A stretch of DNA of 36,158 nucleotides, taken from NCBI RefSeq assembly GCF_014698505.1, contig NZ_JACJTD010000065.1:1-36158 (forward strand), read 5' to 3'. This document shows, in pieces, positions 18,115-26,768 of the stretch. The position numbers and the translations under genes were made by a program. Under the pieces are notes generated by a model. That model had not been told where the DNA came from. It saw only the letters and a program-made list of their open reading frames with translations, and searched no databases. Positions within the stretch are counted from its first letter, which is position 1. Every line of letters begins with the position of its first letter. The stretch is from Nostoc foliaceum FACHB-393 (lineage in GTDB: Bacteria > Cyanobacteriota > Cyanobacteriia > Cyanobacteriales > Nostocaceae).

Positions 18115-18948
18115 TTACGCCACGCGTCTAATCAGGGTGACACCATCTCGTATGGGTAACAGAACTTGCTCTACACGAGGATCTGTGGCGACAACACGGT
18201 TGAACTGAGCGATCGCTTCACCATTGGCGGTACGTTGTTCGGGTGGTAGGTAAACTTGTCCCTGTAACAAAGTGTTATCCACGCAGATTAACCCGTCAGG
18301 AGCCAGCAAGCCACTATCCAAGATAGTCTGGAAGTACTCTACATACTCCTTTTTATCGGCATCGATGAAGATCAGATCAAATGATTCTTTTCTTGCAGCG
18401 AGCTTGTGGAGTGTCTCTAAAGCAGGTGCTACTTCCACAACGATTTTGTTACCGTGGGGAGACTCACTAAAGCAAGCTTGAGCAAATTGAGCTACATAAA
18501 AGTCAACTTCACAACCTATGAGTTGCCCATCGGTTGGTAGTGCCTCTGCCATTGCCAAGGCTGAATATCCTGTGAACATTCCTACTTCTAGAATGCGCTT
18601 TGCCTTGGTCATGTGAACAAACATTTTCAATGTCTGTCCTTCCAGATGTCCTGACAGCATCTCTTGTTCTAGTTGACGCACTGTTTCACCATCGCTGAAA
18701 CGTTTGCTCCAGTCTTCTTTACTGGTTTTTTGTGCCAATGCTGTCAATGCACTCGATTCCGGGGTGGTGTAATCATCCAGATAGGGATCTAAACCTGCGG
18801 CTAATTGAACTCCCTGACGCAGAGAATCTAATATCTCTACGGGAATGTTGCTCTCTTCTGCTAATTTGAGGGTTTGCTGTAGCTGGGCTACTAAGATGCT
18901 GTGTGGCGTTATTGGTCTAGCTGTTTCTCGTCCTAAAACACTCGTCAT
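18115..18948 (-). CDS. mysB: O-methyltransferase MysB
   Basis: SAM-dependent methyltransferase that converts desmethyl-4-deoxygadusol to 4-deoxygadusol. The 277-residue product has the class I Rossmann SAM site EVGMFTGYSALAMAEALP, acidic motif LIGCEVD, and the CCoAOMT-type FDLIFIDADKKEYVEYF with LICVDNTLLQG. The open frame extends to 19029 and would overlap mysA by 77 bases. I chose the ATG at 18948 because it gives MTSVLGRETARPITPHS, the start I remember from relatives, and because it leaves four bases after the mysA stop, with GGGAG and GAAGA upstream. The tight spacing implies translation together with mysA. Confidence 0.94.
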   Translation of the reverse strand: MTSVLGRETARPITPHSILVAQLQQTLKLAEESNIPVEILDSLRQGVQLAAGLDPYLDDYTTPESSALTALAQKTSKEDWSKRFSDGETVRQLEQEMLSGHLEGQTLKMFVHMTKAKRILEVGMFTGYSALAMAEALPTDGQLIGCEVDFYVAQFAQACFSESPHGNKIVVEVAPALETLHKLAARKESFDLIFIDADKKEYVEYFQTILDSGLLAPDGLICVDNTLLQGQVYLPPEQRTANGEAIAQFNRVVATDPRVEQVLLPIRDGVTLIRRVA

Positions 18949-18952
18949 GTCT

Positions 18953-20182
18953 TCACACTCCCAATAGCTTGGCTTCTTGACTTTCAATGTATGCGTCAAC
19001 GCCTTCTCCGCCACGAGGGTATCTAGCACAAAGACGTTTATGTTCAGCTAAAGCAGCATCTAGTTCCTCACGAGTCAGATCGTTGACAAAGAAGCACTCA
19101 CCAATCGGACAAGGCATGGCTGCACGTAATTTGCCATCTCGTGTCAAGCTTATAGACTGGGTTGCATCCCACAATAAATCCCCATCTAGTAGAGGATGAT
19201 CGAGTGATAAACCTATACGACTCATCAAGTTTAGGATGCGATCGCGCTCCCCTGTTGGAATATAGCCCCGTTGTGCTGCAATAGTTGCAGACAAAGCCAT
19301 ATCTATATTGACCGCGTGACCATGATATAGCGGTACGCGAGGCGCTAATTCTAGGGTAGGACTCCAAGTGTGACCATAAGCAATGACGCGATCAAGGTCT
19401 ATTTCATGCAAGTTTGGAGTCTCTAACTCCAGCATGGTTTTGATTGCCTCGTAGTTGAGTTTATGGGCAATCTCTTTCAGTTCTGGTGTCCCATTCACGT
19501 GTCCAAAGTGAGTGGAAAGAAGTTCTTCGCCATATTCGTATAGCAGTTCAAAGACTTCAGAGTTAGCAACTACAGCGATTTTCACTAACTCTGCCATCCC
19601 ATTACGAACTTGAGCCGTTGGCAAAGTTTTCAAGAATGAGAAATCGAGGATCACTTTCAAAGGTGCATGATATGCTCCCAAGCGATTTTTCAACTTGCGA
19701 TGATTAACTGCTACCTTAATCGCTACACCTGCATCGATTAAACCAATCAATGTGGTAGGAATGCGAATATAGTTACTCTTGCGACGGTAAGAAGCGCAAG
19801 CAAACCCAGCCACATCAGTAATTAGACCACCACCGACGACTAAGACTGGTTCCTTACGAACTAAGCCAAAGTCCGAAAAAGCGTCAACAATTTTCTCAAA
19901 GCTTGCAAGGGTTTTAGCTGGCTCTGTAATGATGATGGGAAATACTGTGAGATCAATGTCATAATGTCTAAAATATGACTTTATCTGCTTTCCATAAAGT
20001 TCATAAACATTAGCATCAATTACAGTCAGACAACGACCAAATTTCGCATAGCTTTCTGCAATTTCTCTATTTTTAATATCAAATGCACCGTTCACATATA
20101 CAAGGCTAAAATCGATTTTTTCGTAACCTTGCACGTGAAATGCAGCTTCCGTAGCTTCAAAGGATGCTTGAACTTTATTCAT
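18953..20182 (-). CDS. mysA: desmethyl-4-deoxygadusol synthase MysA
   Basis: Sugar-phosphate cyclase of the dehydroquinate synthase superfamily that makes desmethyl-4-deoxygadusol from sedoheptulose 7-phosphate. The 409-residue protein has the NAD motif VVGGGLITDVAGFACASYRR (GGG 117-119, D123), catalytic IPTTLIGLIDAGVAIKVAVN, and metal ligands in likely positions: E198 in MAELVK, H271 in AYGHTWSP and H287 in LYHGHAVNIDM. It ends with CARYPRGGEGVDAYIE. Against true dehydroquinate synthase, the pairing with mysB/C/D and the family-specific tail favour the mycosporine enzyme. AAAGG lies about 10 bases before the ATG. It is first in the mysABCD transcription unit. Confidence 0.94.
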   Translation of the reverse strand: MNKVQASFEATEAAFHVQGYEKIDFSLVYVNGAFDIKNREIAESYAKFGRCLTVIDANVYELYGKQIKSYFRHYDIDLTVFPIIITEPAKTLASFEKIVDAFSDFGLVRKEPVLVVGGGLITDVAGFACASYRRKSNYIRIPTTLIGLIDAGVAIKVAVNHRKLKNRLGAYHAPLKVILDFSFLKTLPTAQVRNGMAELVKIAVVANSEVFELLYEYGEELLSTHFGHVNGTPELKEIAHKLNYEAIKTMLELETPNLHEIDLDRVIAYGHTWSPTLELAPRVPLYHGHAVNIDMALSATIAAQRGYIPTGERDRILNLMSRIGLSLDHPLLDGDLLWDATQSISLTRDGKLRAAMPCPIGECFFVNDLTREELDAALAEHKRLCARYPRGGEGVDAYIESQEAKLLGV

Positions 20183-21332
20183 GTCTGTTGACCTTTATTT
20201 ATTGCAACTAAAAAATTGGCAGATTATCGGTGATGATTCCGATTTACCCTAATGCACTTCAGCAACAAATTATGCTCTTTATCGTTTTAGATTAAAGTCA
20301 TGACAAAATTAGCTTTCAATAAAAAGCTAACACTTATTGCTGACTGGCAATGTTTTTAAACAACACCATTCATTTGAGTAAATTCTATAGGTGGGTTAAC
20401 CTTTAATTCGGCTGAACCTCAAACTATTCAACTAGTCTCACGGGCAATATATTGGTATATTACTTGCCTATATCTTCCGAGATTGTTGACTTTAAATTTG
20501 GGAAATTCATCTTAATTAAGATTTATTCCACTATGTTTAACTCTAATGGCTTTCCAACTGTACGGTTCCGCAAAACTTCTACCCTAGAAAACTGCTCGTA
20601 TCGTTGATCTCCAAGCTTCAATTTGAGATTAGAACCCTGATTAACCGTTAGTTTGCTGTTCCTTTGCATTAGTATCAAACCTTATATCACTAAACTCGCT
20701 ACATTCTATTTGCTTCAAAATGAAAGTAAAATCCCTCTTTCATTCAGTCAAGTCAATGCCCAGTATTCAACATACCTACCTCAGTAATTCTTGAAAACTC
20801 AGAGAATTTAGATATATCTGAGTTACTAGTAACAAAAATTTAGATTTTATTAAGGAATGGTTGGGTGTTAAAAAATTTCTAAGTTTGCTTGAACTGGCTT
20901 TAAAGTTCTAAATTAAGTTATTTTAGCTTAAACTAGCAAATAATTCTCTGGTTAGTAACTTAAAAGCACAACACAAATCATAACATTAGAACTATACAAA
21001 TCATAACATAAGTAAATTAATTTAAGTCAATCCACCATGCGAAGTGTACTGAGTAAGCAGGTATTTTTAATAAAATATGTCTAAAGATAGATATATATAG
21101 CAGTTATATTTAAGGGACTTACCAGTAATAAAATGCCCCGTTGTCGATGAAAACCCTCTCTTGCGAAAGCGTCAAAGTATAACAAAGTAAGATTCTTTCT
21201 GCTCAAAGAGACGGTTTCTGGCTACCGCTTGCCGTTTTTTCATTGGTGTCGGGGTTTGATCTTTTGGTAGCTTCTGTTTTAGCTCTCGATTCCAAAGCTT
21301 TTACCACAACAAACTTACCGAATTGATCTTTT
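20183..21332. other. 1.15-kb gene-free region upstream of mysA
   Basis: AT-rich sequence with stops in all frames and no recognisable gene. The longest oddities are two near-copies of ACAAATCATAACAT around 20975-21010 and a short ATG frame at 20719. It must hold the mysA promoter on the minus strand, probably within the first 300 bases, but I cannot place -10/-35 boxes with confidence. A 62-codon frame at 21203-21391 overlaps the hydrolase end and is treated as chance. Confidence 0.5.
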
Positions 21333-22964
21333 TTAGGTTCTATAGCTGGAAAGATCAGGTAATACAACCTGAGAATTACCCTCACCTCCACAATTAACAG
21401 TTAAAGTAATAATTTCGGCATCTCGTAAATTGTCGCTAGTTATGACTGCGCCGTTTCCCGAATTCATCGCATAGGCTGGAAAGCACGCTGCACTTAAACT
21501 TAGACGCAAGGCGTTACCTTTAGCAATTCGCGCACAAGTCGGTTGCAGTTGAATTTTTGTGGAGACATTACTTGCACCATCTCTACAATGTACATAACCT
21601 TGGGTCAAATTATACACGCGCCCATCAGGATAGACTTCTGATAGCACCGCACACAAATCATAACTAGGTTGGTCGGCTGTACATGAGATTTTTGCCATCA
21701 CATCTCCTGCCAAATGTAAATTTTCTAGTAAGGGTTCACTAGTGTAAATTAAGACATCTGAACGGCAATCAATATGCGATCGCTCAAATACACCCGCAGG
21801 AATTGCTGCATGACCACCCACAGCCGGAACTGGCCGCCAAGGATCATGAACTAATACATCTGAGGACATGGGGCATGGGGCATTGGAAAGGGTTCCAGAG
21901 TCTTCACGGATGCTGGCAAGTCCAGTTGTTGACAAAAAATAGAATTTATGAGTTGGTGTAGGTAAATTGGGGAAAGTGCGCCAGATATTACTTCCCATCT
22001 CAAATAGGCAAACAGGCGATTCCTGAAGTAATCCTGTCTCTACACCTTTGAGAAACTGATCAAACCAGCGGACTTGCATCTGATCTACCGGACTCGCCGC
22101 TTTGATACCAAAGTCAATTTCACCAACTTTGCGACCCCAAGGCAAATGTGCCCAAGGCCCGACTAACAAATGTTGGGGTTTAGTGTTACGGGTTGCCATA
22201 TCCTTATATAAGTGCAAAGTGCCGCGCAGGTAGGTGTCAAACCATCCTCCGATGTGGAACATGGGCAAATCAACAGCTTGCAAGTGCTGTTTAGGTGAAA
22301 GTTTTTCCCAGTATGCATCTGCTTGGGAATGTGTCAGCCACTCATGATAAAAAGAATCAGGGGCAAGTTGCTGGAGAGTTTCTGGATTAGTCAAAGGCAG
22401 ATTCCGAGAAGCAGCAAATAAGGCTTGATAGGCTGTTTTATCCCCTCGTAAACGGGCGCTTTCTGTAGCTAATTGAATTGCCCAAGCGAGATTAGTTTGT
22501 AAACAGAATGCATCTCCTTCATAAGCCCAATCTGTGTACAAATCATAGCCAATCATCGCAGGGCAAATTGCTGTCAGGGCACTGGGCTGATTAACTGCGG
22601 CATATAGCTGAGTCATTCCTTGATAAGAAAAACCATACATGCCAACTTTGCCGTTGCTAGAAGGTAGACTTGCTGCCCAATTTACAGCATCTTCGCCATC
22701 TGTAATTTCGTGAGTAAATAGCTGGAATTCGCCTTCAGAAGTGCCACGTCCTCGGACATCTTGAATTACTATGATGTAGCCGTGGGAAGCATACCAAGTA
22801 GGATGGGCATAGACAACAGTAGATGCGATCGCTCGTCCGTAGGGTTGTCGCATCAATAATACAGGAAACTCACCATCAGCATCGGGGCGATAGATGTCTG
22901 CATCCAAGCGGACTCCATCGCGTGTTTGCATGGAGGCGGTTTGTTTAGGAAGGACTTTGAGCAT
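21333..22964 (-). CDS. CocE/NonD-family alpha/beta hydrolase (X-Pro dipeptidyl-peptidase-like)
   Basis: A 543-residue hydrolase of the S15/CocE type. It has the N-terminal RDGVRLDADIYRPDADGEFPVLLMRQPYGR, oxyanion region VIQDVRGRGTSEGEF, and nucleophile elbow GMYGFSYQGMTQ (GxSxG). The aspartate/histidine segment is MFHIGGWFDTYLRGTL with LLVGPWAHLPWG, and the C-terminal jelly-roll domain is LVHDPWRPVPAVGG through LRLSLSAACFPAY. All parts are present. The substrate (acyl ester, beta-lactam-like amide or peptide) is unknown. The frame opens at a TTG at 22988; the ATG at 22964 is preferred. It follows pebB by 133 bases on the same strand, the possible end of the pebAB unit, but no functional tie to bilins is known. 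Confidence 0.87.
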   Translation of the reverse strand: MLKVLPKQTASMQTRDGVRLDADIYRPDADGEFPVLLMRQPYGRAIASTVVYAHPTWYASHGYIIVIQDVRGRGTSEGEFQLFTHEITDGEDAVNWAASLPSSNGKVGMYGFSYQGMTQLYAAVNQPSALTAICPAMIGYDLYTDWAYEGDAFCLQTNLAWAIQLATESARLRGDKTAYQALFAASRNLPLTNPETLQQLAPDSFYHEWLTHSQADAYWEKLSPKQHLQAVDLPMFHIGGWFDTYLRGTLHLYKDMATRNTKPQHLLVGPWAHLPWGRKVGEIDFGIKAASPVDQMQVRWFDQFLKGVETGLLQESPVCLFEMGSNIWRTFPNLPTPTHKFYFLSTTGLASIREDSGTLSNAPCPMSSDVLVHDPWRPVPAVGGHAAIPAGVFERSHIDCRSDVLIYTSEPLLENLHLAGDVMAKISCTADQPSYDLCAVLSEVYPDGRVYNLTQGYVHCRDGASNVSTKIQLQPTCARIAKGNALRLSLSAACFPAYAMNSGNGAVITSDNLRDAEIITLTVNCGGEGNSQVVLPDLSSYRT

Positions 22965-23097
22965 AGAACAAGATCGGGGGAATTTCAAAAACAGGTAAAC
23001 TATGTAGCGATCGCTGTTGCTTGGACACTATTCGGATAAGCGTTTTTTCCTCCCCTGCTCCCCTCACCAGATCAATTTTTTAACCAAGCAGTATTGT

Positions 23098-23844
23098 TTA
23101 GTTGATAGCTGCTAATTTTCTCTCTAGGTCAAATAAAAAGCCGTGGATATATTCCTCAGTCCATTCGGCACCATAGAAGCGTTTGAACATACCTCGTGCG
23201 GGGTCTTTTTCAGCCCGATATCGTAGGTATCGCAGTTGGGCTTGCTCAATGGCTGCTAAATTTTGGGAATCTGTTACAGCTTCTGCCTGCTCGACTAAAT
23301 CCAGATAAGCTTTCAAATAGTCTTTAAAAGCGGCAAACACCTGAGTTTCTACTACAGCCGTTTCTTGGGGACGAGTCCACAGAAAAGCCGGAGAGAAAAA
23401 GGGTTGTGCTTCTTCTGGAAAATCTCCTCCCCAAGATAGATGCTGTTGATGACTGTGGAAAATGGGCAGAATTGGTTCGGTATATTTTGCCTGATATGCT
23501 GGATCATCCCGAAATAAAGGCTGCATATCCAAAGCAATTAGATGTCCTCCTGGCAATGTCACCAAATCTGCCCCAAAAAACGGTAAATCGTAGTTGAGGC
23601 GGGGGAAAATCACAAAATTCAGCACTTGCAGCGAATTGCCACCCTGTACGTGAGCTGCACGAATTTGCCGCAATTTTGCGGTTTGAAAAGCATAACTGGT
23701 GGTGACAACCTCTTCCTGATTTTTGCCTTTGCCCACAACAGCGCTTTTAGACTCAAACCCAGTGGGGATAGGATAGGGTTCTAAATCCAAGCGCGATCGC
23801 ATGTAGGCGATCGCATAATCGAGAAACGGTTGATAGAGTGTCAC
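23098..23844 (-). CDS. pebB: phycoerythrobilin:ferredoxin oxidoreductase PebB
   Basis: Second enzyme of phycoerythrobilin synthesis. It reduces 15,16-dihydrobiliverdin, made by PebA, to 3Z-phycoerythrobilin with electrons from ferredoxin. The 248-residue protein has the HY2-family body with PebB-specific features: NSLQVLNFVIFPRLNYDLPF, FGADLVTLPGGHLIALDMQP, PEEAQPFFSPAFLWTRP and YRAEKDPARGMFKRFYGAEW, then EEYIHGFLFDLE. It starts with GTG at 23844 (TLYQPFLDYAIAYM), supported by GGAG about 9 bases upstream. It stands 61 bases after pebA, with a four-copy heptamer repeat in the spacer. Confidence 0.95.
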   Translation of the reverse strand: MTLYQPFLDYAIAYMRSRLDLEPYPIPTGFESKSAVVGKGKNQEEVVTTSYAFQTAKLRQIRAAHVQGGNSLQVLNFVIFPRLNYDLPFFGADLVTLPGGHLIALDMQPLFRDDPAYQAKYTEPILPIFHSHQQHLSWGGDFPEEAQPFFSPAFLWTRPQETAVVETQVFAAFKDYLKAYLDLVEQAEAVTDSQNLAAIEQAQLRYLRYRAEKDPARGMFKRFYGAEWTEEYIHGFLFDLERKLAAIN

Positions 23845-23859
23845 GTCGCTTCGCTCCGA

Positions 23860-23887
23860 ATTAAAAATTAAAAATTAAAAATTAAAA
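23860..23887. repeat. four tandem ATTAAAA heptamers between pebA and pebB
   Basis: Four perfect copies of ATTAAAA in a row (plus strand). They are a short tandemly repeated repetitive sequence of the heptameric kind described in heterocystous cyanobacteria, and occupy half of the 61-base spacer. Confidence 0.85.
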
Positions 23888-23905
23888 AACTTCTGCCTCC
23901 TGCCT

Positions 23906-24640
23906 TCATCTTTTGCTGGCACCGACTGCTAGGGGAACAGCATCTTCAAATAAGAATTCATGGAGAAAGCGCTCTGCCCATTCATGACCAAAGTAACTGC
24001 TAAACAAACCAGATGCTGGATCGCGGTCTGCACTATATTGGTCATAGTCTTTTTGGGCTTTGACAATCCGTTGGATATCTTCAGGATCTTGGAGCGGTTT
24101 TGCATCTGCTAACATTTGCCAATACAAGTTTAAATAATCCTGAAACGCTTCAAAGACTCGCGTTGCTACTGTTTCAGGGTCGGTTTTGGCAAACAATAAA
24201 TACTTAGAAAAATACTGATTGGCATCGTAAAACTTCATTTCTAAGTTTTGCGCCAAATCAGGGTATTTATCATGAAGAGATTTCAACGGAACTATATATT
24301 TTTTTTGATATTCTTCATCCTGAAATAAAGGCTGAAAGTCAAGCACAATCAGATTTTTGACTTTACCAAAGGATAAAAAATCAATCCCTAACAGAGGTAG
24401 ATCGTAGCCATGACTAGGATAAACCACGCTGTTAAAAATTTGGGCACTCTCCCCGGCATCAATGTAGGTATAACGGATTTTCCGCAACTCTTGACATTGG
24501 TAACACCAACTGCGAATAGTTGCTGGGTTTCTGCCGCGATCGCTAACTTTGAATTCCAAACCAGGGGGAATGACCCTACTTTGTAAATCAAACCGCTGAA
24601 ATAGCTCTTTTTCTAAAAATTCCAGGAAAGGCTTATACAT
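23906..24640 (-). CDS. pebA: 15,16-dihydrobiliverdin:ferredoxin oxidoreductase PebA
   Basis: Reduces biliverdin IX-alpha to 15,16-dihydrobiliverdin, the first committed step to phycoerythrobilin. The 244-residue protein belongs to the HY2 family and matches PebA rather than PebB by IRSWCYQCQELRKIRYTYID, AQIFNSVVYPSHGYDLPLLG, IVLDFQPLFQDEEY, FYDANQYFSKYLLFAK and SADRDPASGLFSSYFGHEWAE. The frame runs back to 24712. The ATG at 24640 (MYKPFLEFLEKELF) is chosen because the preceding 24 residues are unlike the family. PebA and PebB usually act as a pair with metabolic channelling. Its presence shows the organism makes phycoerythrobilin. Confidence 0.95.
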   Translation of the reverse strand: MYKPFLEFLEKELFQRFDLQSRVIPPGLEFKVSDRGRNPATIRSWCYQCQELRKIRYTYIDAGESAQIFNSVVYPSHGYDLPLLGIDFLSFGKVKNLIVLDFQPLFQDEEYQKKYIVPLKSLHDKYPDLAQNLEMKFYDANQYFSKYLLFAKTDPETVATRVFEAFQDYLNLYWQMLADAKPLQDPEDIQRIVKAQKDYDQYSADRDPASGLFSSYFGHEWAERFLHEFLFEDAVPLAVGASKR

Positions 24641-24769
24641 GGAGCATGATTTGTTAACCCTTGCATGAAAATAAGTGATGACAATCATGCACGTCTCATT
24701 TATGAGAAACAAAGCAACATTCCTTAATAGGCATGAGAAAACTATTCTCCATTCTCTGTTCCCTGTTTC

Positions 24770-25345
24770 CTACCTAGCATGATTCCGACTGATCATTTGC
24801 TCCAGTAGTTCTTGGGAAACACAACGACGCTCAGAACAATAAGTCATCAAGTTGACTCCGTTCATCATTCGTACCGTACTCACCCTGACACGAAAATCAT
24901 CCGTAACAAACCAACAACGTTCCTGACCTTGATTATTGTCATAGTCAGTATCAATGGTCAGCACTCCATCATCCGCAAACTGATATCGGCTCACAACCGG
25001 AATGCTCTCAACATAGCCTTGGTTGCGGATCAGTTTTCCAGAACGCCCTGTCTCATTGGGAACATCAACCAAAATGGCGGCATTATCGGTATTAGGTAAC
25101 CTGGTATCTAGGTTAGCCTGCCATGCAAAACTAGCACCGCCTGTTGCTTTAATAGGGTCTATCCCTTGCGCTGTACAGACTTCTTGGACTTTAGGATCAT
25201 CCTTTCCCATGACTTTAATGATCAAATTCGACTCCCCCGACTCATCTGCCGCCGAGTCAAAATGATGAACGGAGCGTTCCGTAAACCATGTTCCCTCACT
25301 TTTACGGAAGAAGTCGATCATTGTCAAGGGCGGTATTAGATACAT
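24770..25345 (-). CDS. CpeS/CpcS-family phycobiliprotein chromophore lyase
   Basis: Bilin lyase of the S/U type, a lipocalin-like barrel that attaches bilins to cysteine (usually position 82/84) of phycobiliproteins. The 191-residue protein has the family pattern MIDFFRKSEGTWFTERSVHHF, SFAWQANLD, TAILVDVP-like NAAILVDVPNETGRSGKLIR, GYVESIPVVSRYQFADDGVL and ERCWFVTDDFRVRVSTVRM. The ending TYCSERRCVSQELL differs from cpeS at 30776, so it is a separate subfamily, perhaps CpeU- or CpcU-like. It may start at the ATG at 25345 or at the internal ATG at 25321; I cannot decide. It lies 129 bases before pebA on the same strand and could head that unit. Confidence 0.85.
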   Translation of the reverse strand: MYLIPPLTMIDFFRKSEGTWFTERSVHHFDSAADESGESNLIIKVMGKDDPKVQEVCTAQGIDPIKATGGASFAWQANLDTRLPNTDNAAILVDVPNETGRSGKLIRNQGYVESIPVVSRYQFADDGVLTIDTDYDNNQGQERCWFVTDDFRVRVSTVRMMNGVNLMTYCSERRCVSQELLEQMISRNHAR

Positions 25346-25461
25346 CTGTTTTGAAACCTCGTTTTATCAAAATTTGGCGTTATTGAATACTGAGTGATGA
25401 GATGAAGTCCCGATTTAGCTAAAGTGTAGATTAACTCCAAAAGTTATATTTTAATCAGCTG

Positions 25462-26301
25462 ATGACAAATACAGAAATTCAACTTATTAATAGCGAACGT
25501 CCCAACCCAACTCCAGAAATTTTAACAGCCCTCAAAGCAGGAATCCCTGTGGATTGGGCCGATTTGTACCAATTCAATCTGAGAGAAGTCGATTTAAAAC
25601 AAGCTAACTTGAGTAAAGCCAAGCTACTAGGAGCCGACCTCAGTGAGGTAGTCTTGATTAATGCCGATTTAAGTGGAGCAGATTTGCGAGGCGCTAATCT
25701 GCAAGGAGCCGATTTGAGTGGGGCTAATTTTCAGGGAGCCTATTTAAACCGTGCTAACCTCCAACAAGCAAATCTCAGTGGTGCAAATTTGGAGGGAGCT
25801 AAACTCCAAGTAGCGCGTTATGATGCACATACAAAATGGCCCCAAGAATATAACTACAAAGCTTCGGGAGCGGTGGGGCCGGGTGCTAATCTCAATGGTG
25901 CTTTTCTCAATACAGCTTCTTTACGAAATGCAGATTTACAAGGTGCTAATCTGCGTGGAGCCTACTTGAGTGGTGCTGACTTGACAGGAGCCAATTTGCA
26001 AGGTGCGGCTTTGAGCGGCGCTGACTTGACGAAAGCTTATTTGACAGGGGCTTGCTTGCGGAATGCGCGATTGACTGGAGCCGATTTGCGGAATACAGAC
26101 CTGCGAGCAACTGACCTCAGGGACGCAGAGATGGAGCATCTTCAAAGTATTGCTGGGGCAGATTTTACTCTTGCTCAAGGACTCACAGAAGCAACTAAAG
26201 CTATGCTTTCCAGCCGTCCATATTCAGAACTCGACGTTTGGAATGCCTACACCCGCACAACAACTCGTGAAAGTTTGAGTTCTTTACCGTGCCAATTTTA
26301 G
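25462..26301 (+). CDS. pentapeptide-repeat protein
   Basis: A 279-residue protein with two blocks of A(D/N)LxG-type pentapeptides (about 44-117 and 141-223), which fold as a right-handed quadrilateral beta-helix. They are separated by a non-repeat insert, about 118-140 (VARYDAHTKWPQEYNYKASG). The N-terminal 40 residues and the C-terminal tail ADFTLAQGLTEATKAMLSSR plus YSELDVWNAYTRTTTRESL are non-repeat and recur in Nostoc relatives as I remember them. No signal peptide or membrane helix is seen. The biochemical role is unknown. It is divergent from the CpeS-type lyase gene (116 bases), so a shared control region is possible. Confidence 0.88.
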   Translation: MTNTEIQLINSERPNPTPEILTALKAGIPVDWADLYQFNLREVDLKQANLSKAKLLGADLSEVVLINADLSGADLRGANLQGADLSGANFQGAYLNRANLQQANLSGANLEGAKLQVARYDAHTKWPQEYNYKASGAVGPGANLNGAFLNTASLRNADLQGANLRGAYLSGADLTGANLQGAALSGADLTKAYLTGACLRNARLTGADLRNTDLRATDLRDAEMEHLQSIAGADFTLAQGLTEATKAMLSSRPYSELDVWNAYTRTTTRESLSSLPCQF

Positions 26302-26421
26302 ATTTTAGATGCAGGCCGCACTTCTTGTCGGCGAAAGAAATCCAAAATTCAAGTTGGGCTGGAAGCGCACCAAAGGTGACCCAAAATCCAAAATTGTTTG
26401 ATCTGATTTTCTGTAGGGAGT

Positions 26422-26622
26422 TTACAACGGCTGCCAGTTCTTTTTCAGGAGCGCTAAAAATGTAGCGTATCCTTCGGAAAAACCGGGCGGATCAGGTAGA
26501 ACATATTGTGGAAATTCTTTATACGATCGCCAGGGTTCCGAAGCATTATGCCGCAAATGTAAAGCACATTCTGAGGAACCTGGTAATCGCCAAGTCATTT
26601 GGCCAGTTGGTATATCAGTCAC
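26422..26622 (-). CDS. small conserved-looking hypothetical protein
   Basis: A 66-residue soluble protein rich in aromatic and proline residues (WRLPGSSECALHLRHN, EPWRSYKEFPQYVLPDPPG, FSEGYATFLALLKKNWQPL). I do not recognise a named family. It is likely real: a strong AGGAG lies 6-7 bases before the GTG at 26622, the composition is protein-like, and no larger frame opposes it. It lies 146 bases downstream of the HEAT-repeat gene on the same strand. It could be an accessory factor for phycobiliprotein assembly, but that is only inferred from position. Confidence 0.6.
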   Translation of the reverse strand: MTDIPTGQMTWRLPGSSECALHLRHNASEPWRSYKEFPQYVLPDPPGFSEGYATFLALLKKNWQPL

Positions 26623-26768
26623 AAATGTCTCCTAATCTCGAAAAAGTTGATCTTTTCTTCCAGATTTTGGCAGATTAGCCGGATATTTTGCTCAAATTTA
26701 AGGTAAAATGATATATTGGCTATTGTGAAAAGAAGTTTTATTACAATATTCCAAATAAACCCATACCG

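Noticed and set aside
21203..21391. 62-codon minus-strand frame overlapping the hydrolase end
   Set aside because: Overlaps the real gene by 59 bases, polar low-complexity tail, no recognisable motif; I could not exclude a gene remnant.
25936..26178. 80-codon minus-strand frame opposite the pentapeptide gene
   Set aside because: Its Q/S/I repeats are the antisense reading of the pentapeptide codons.
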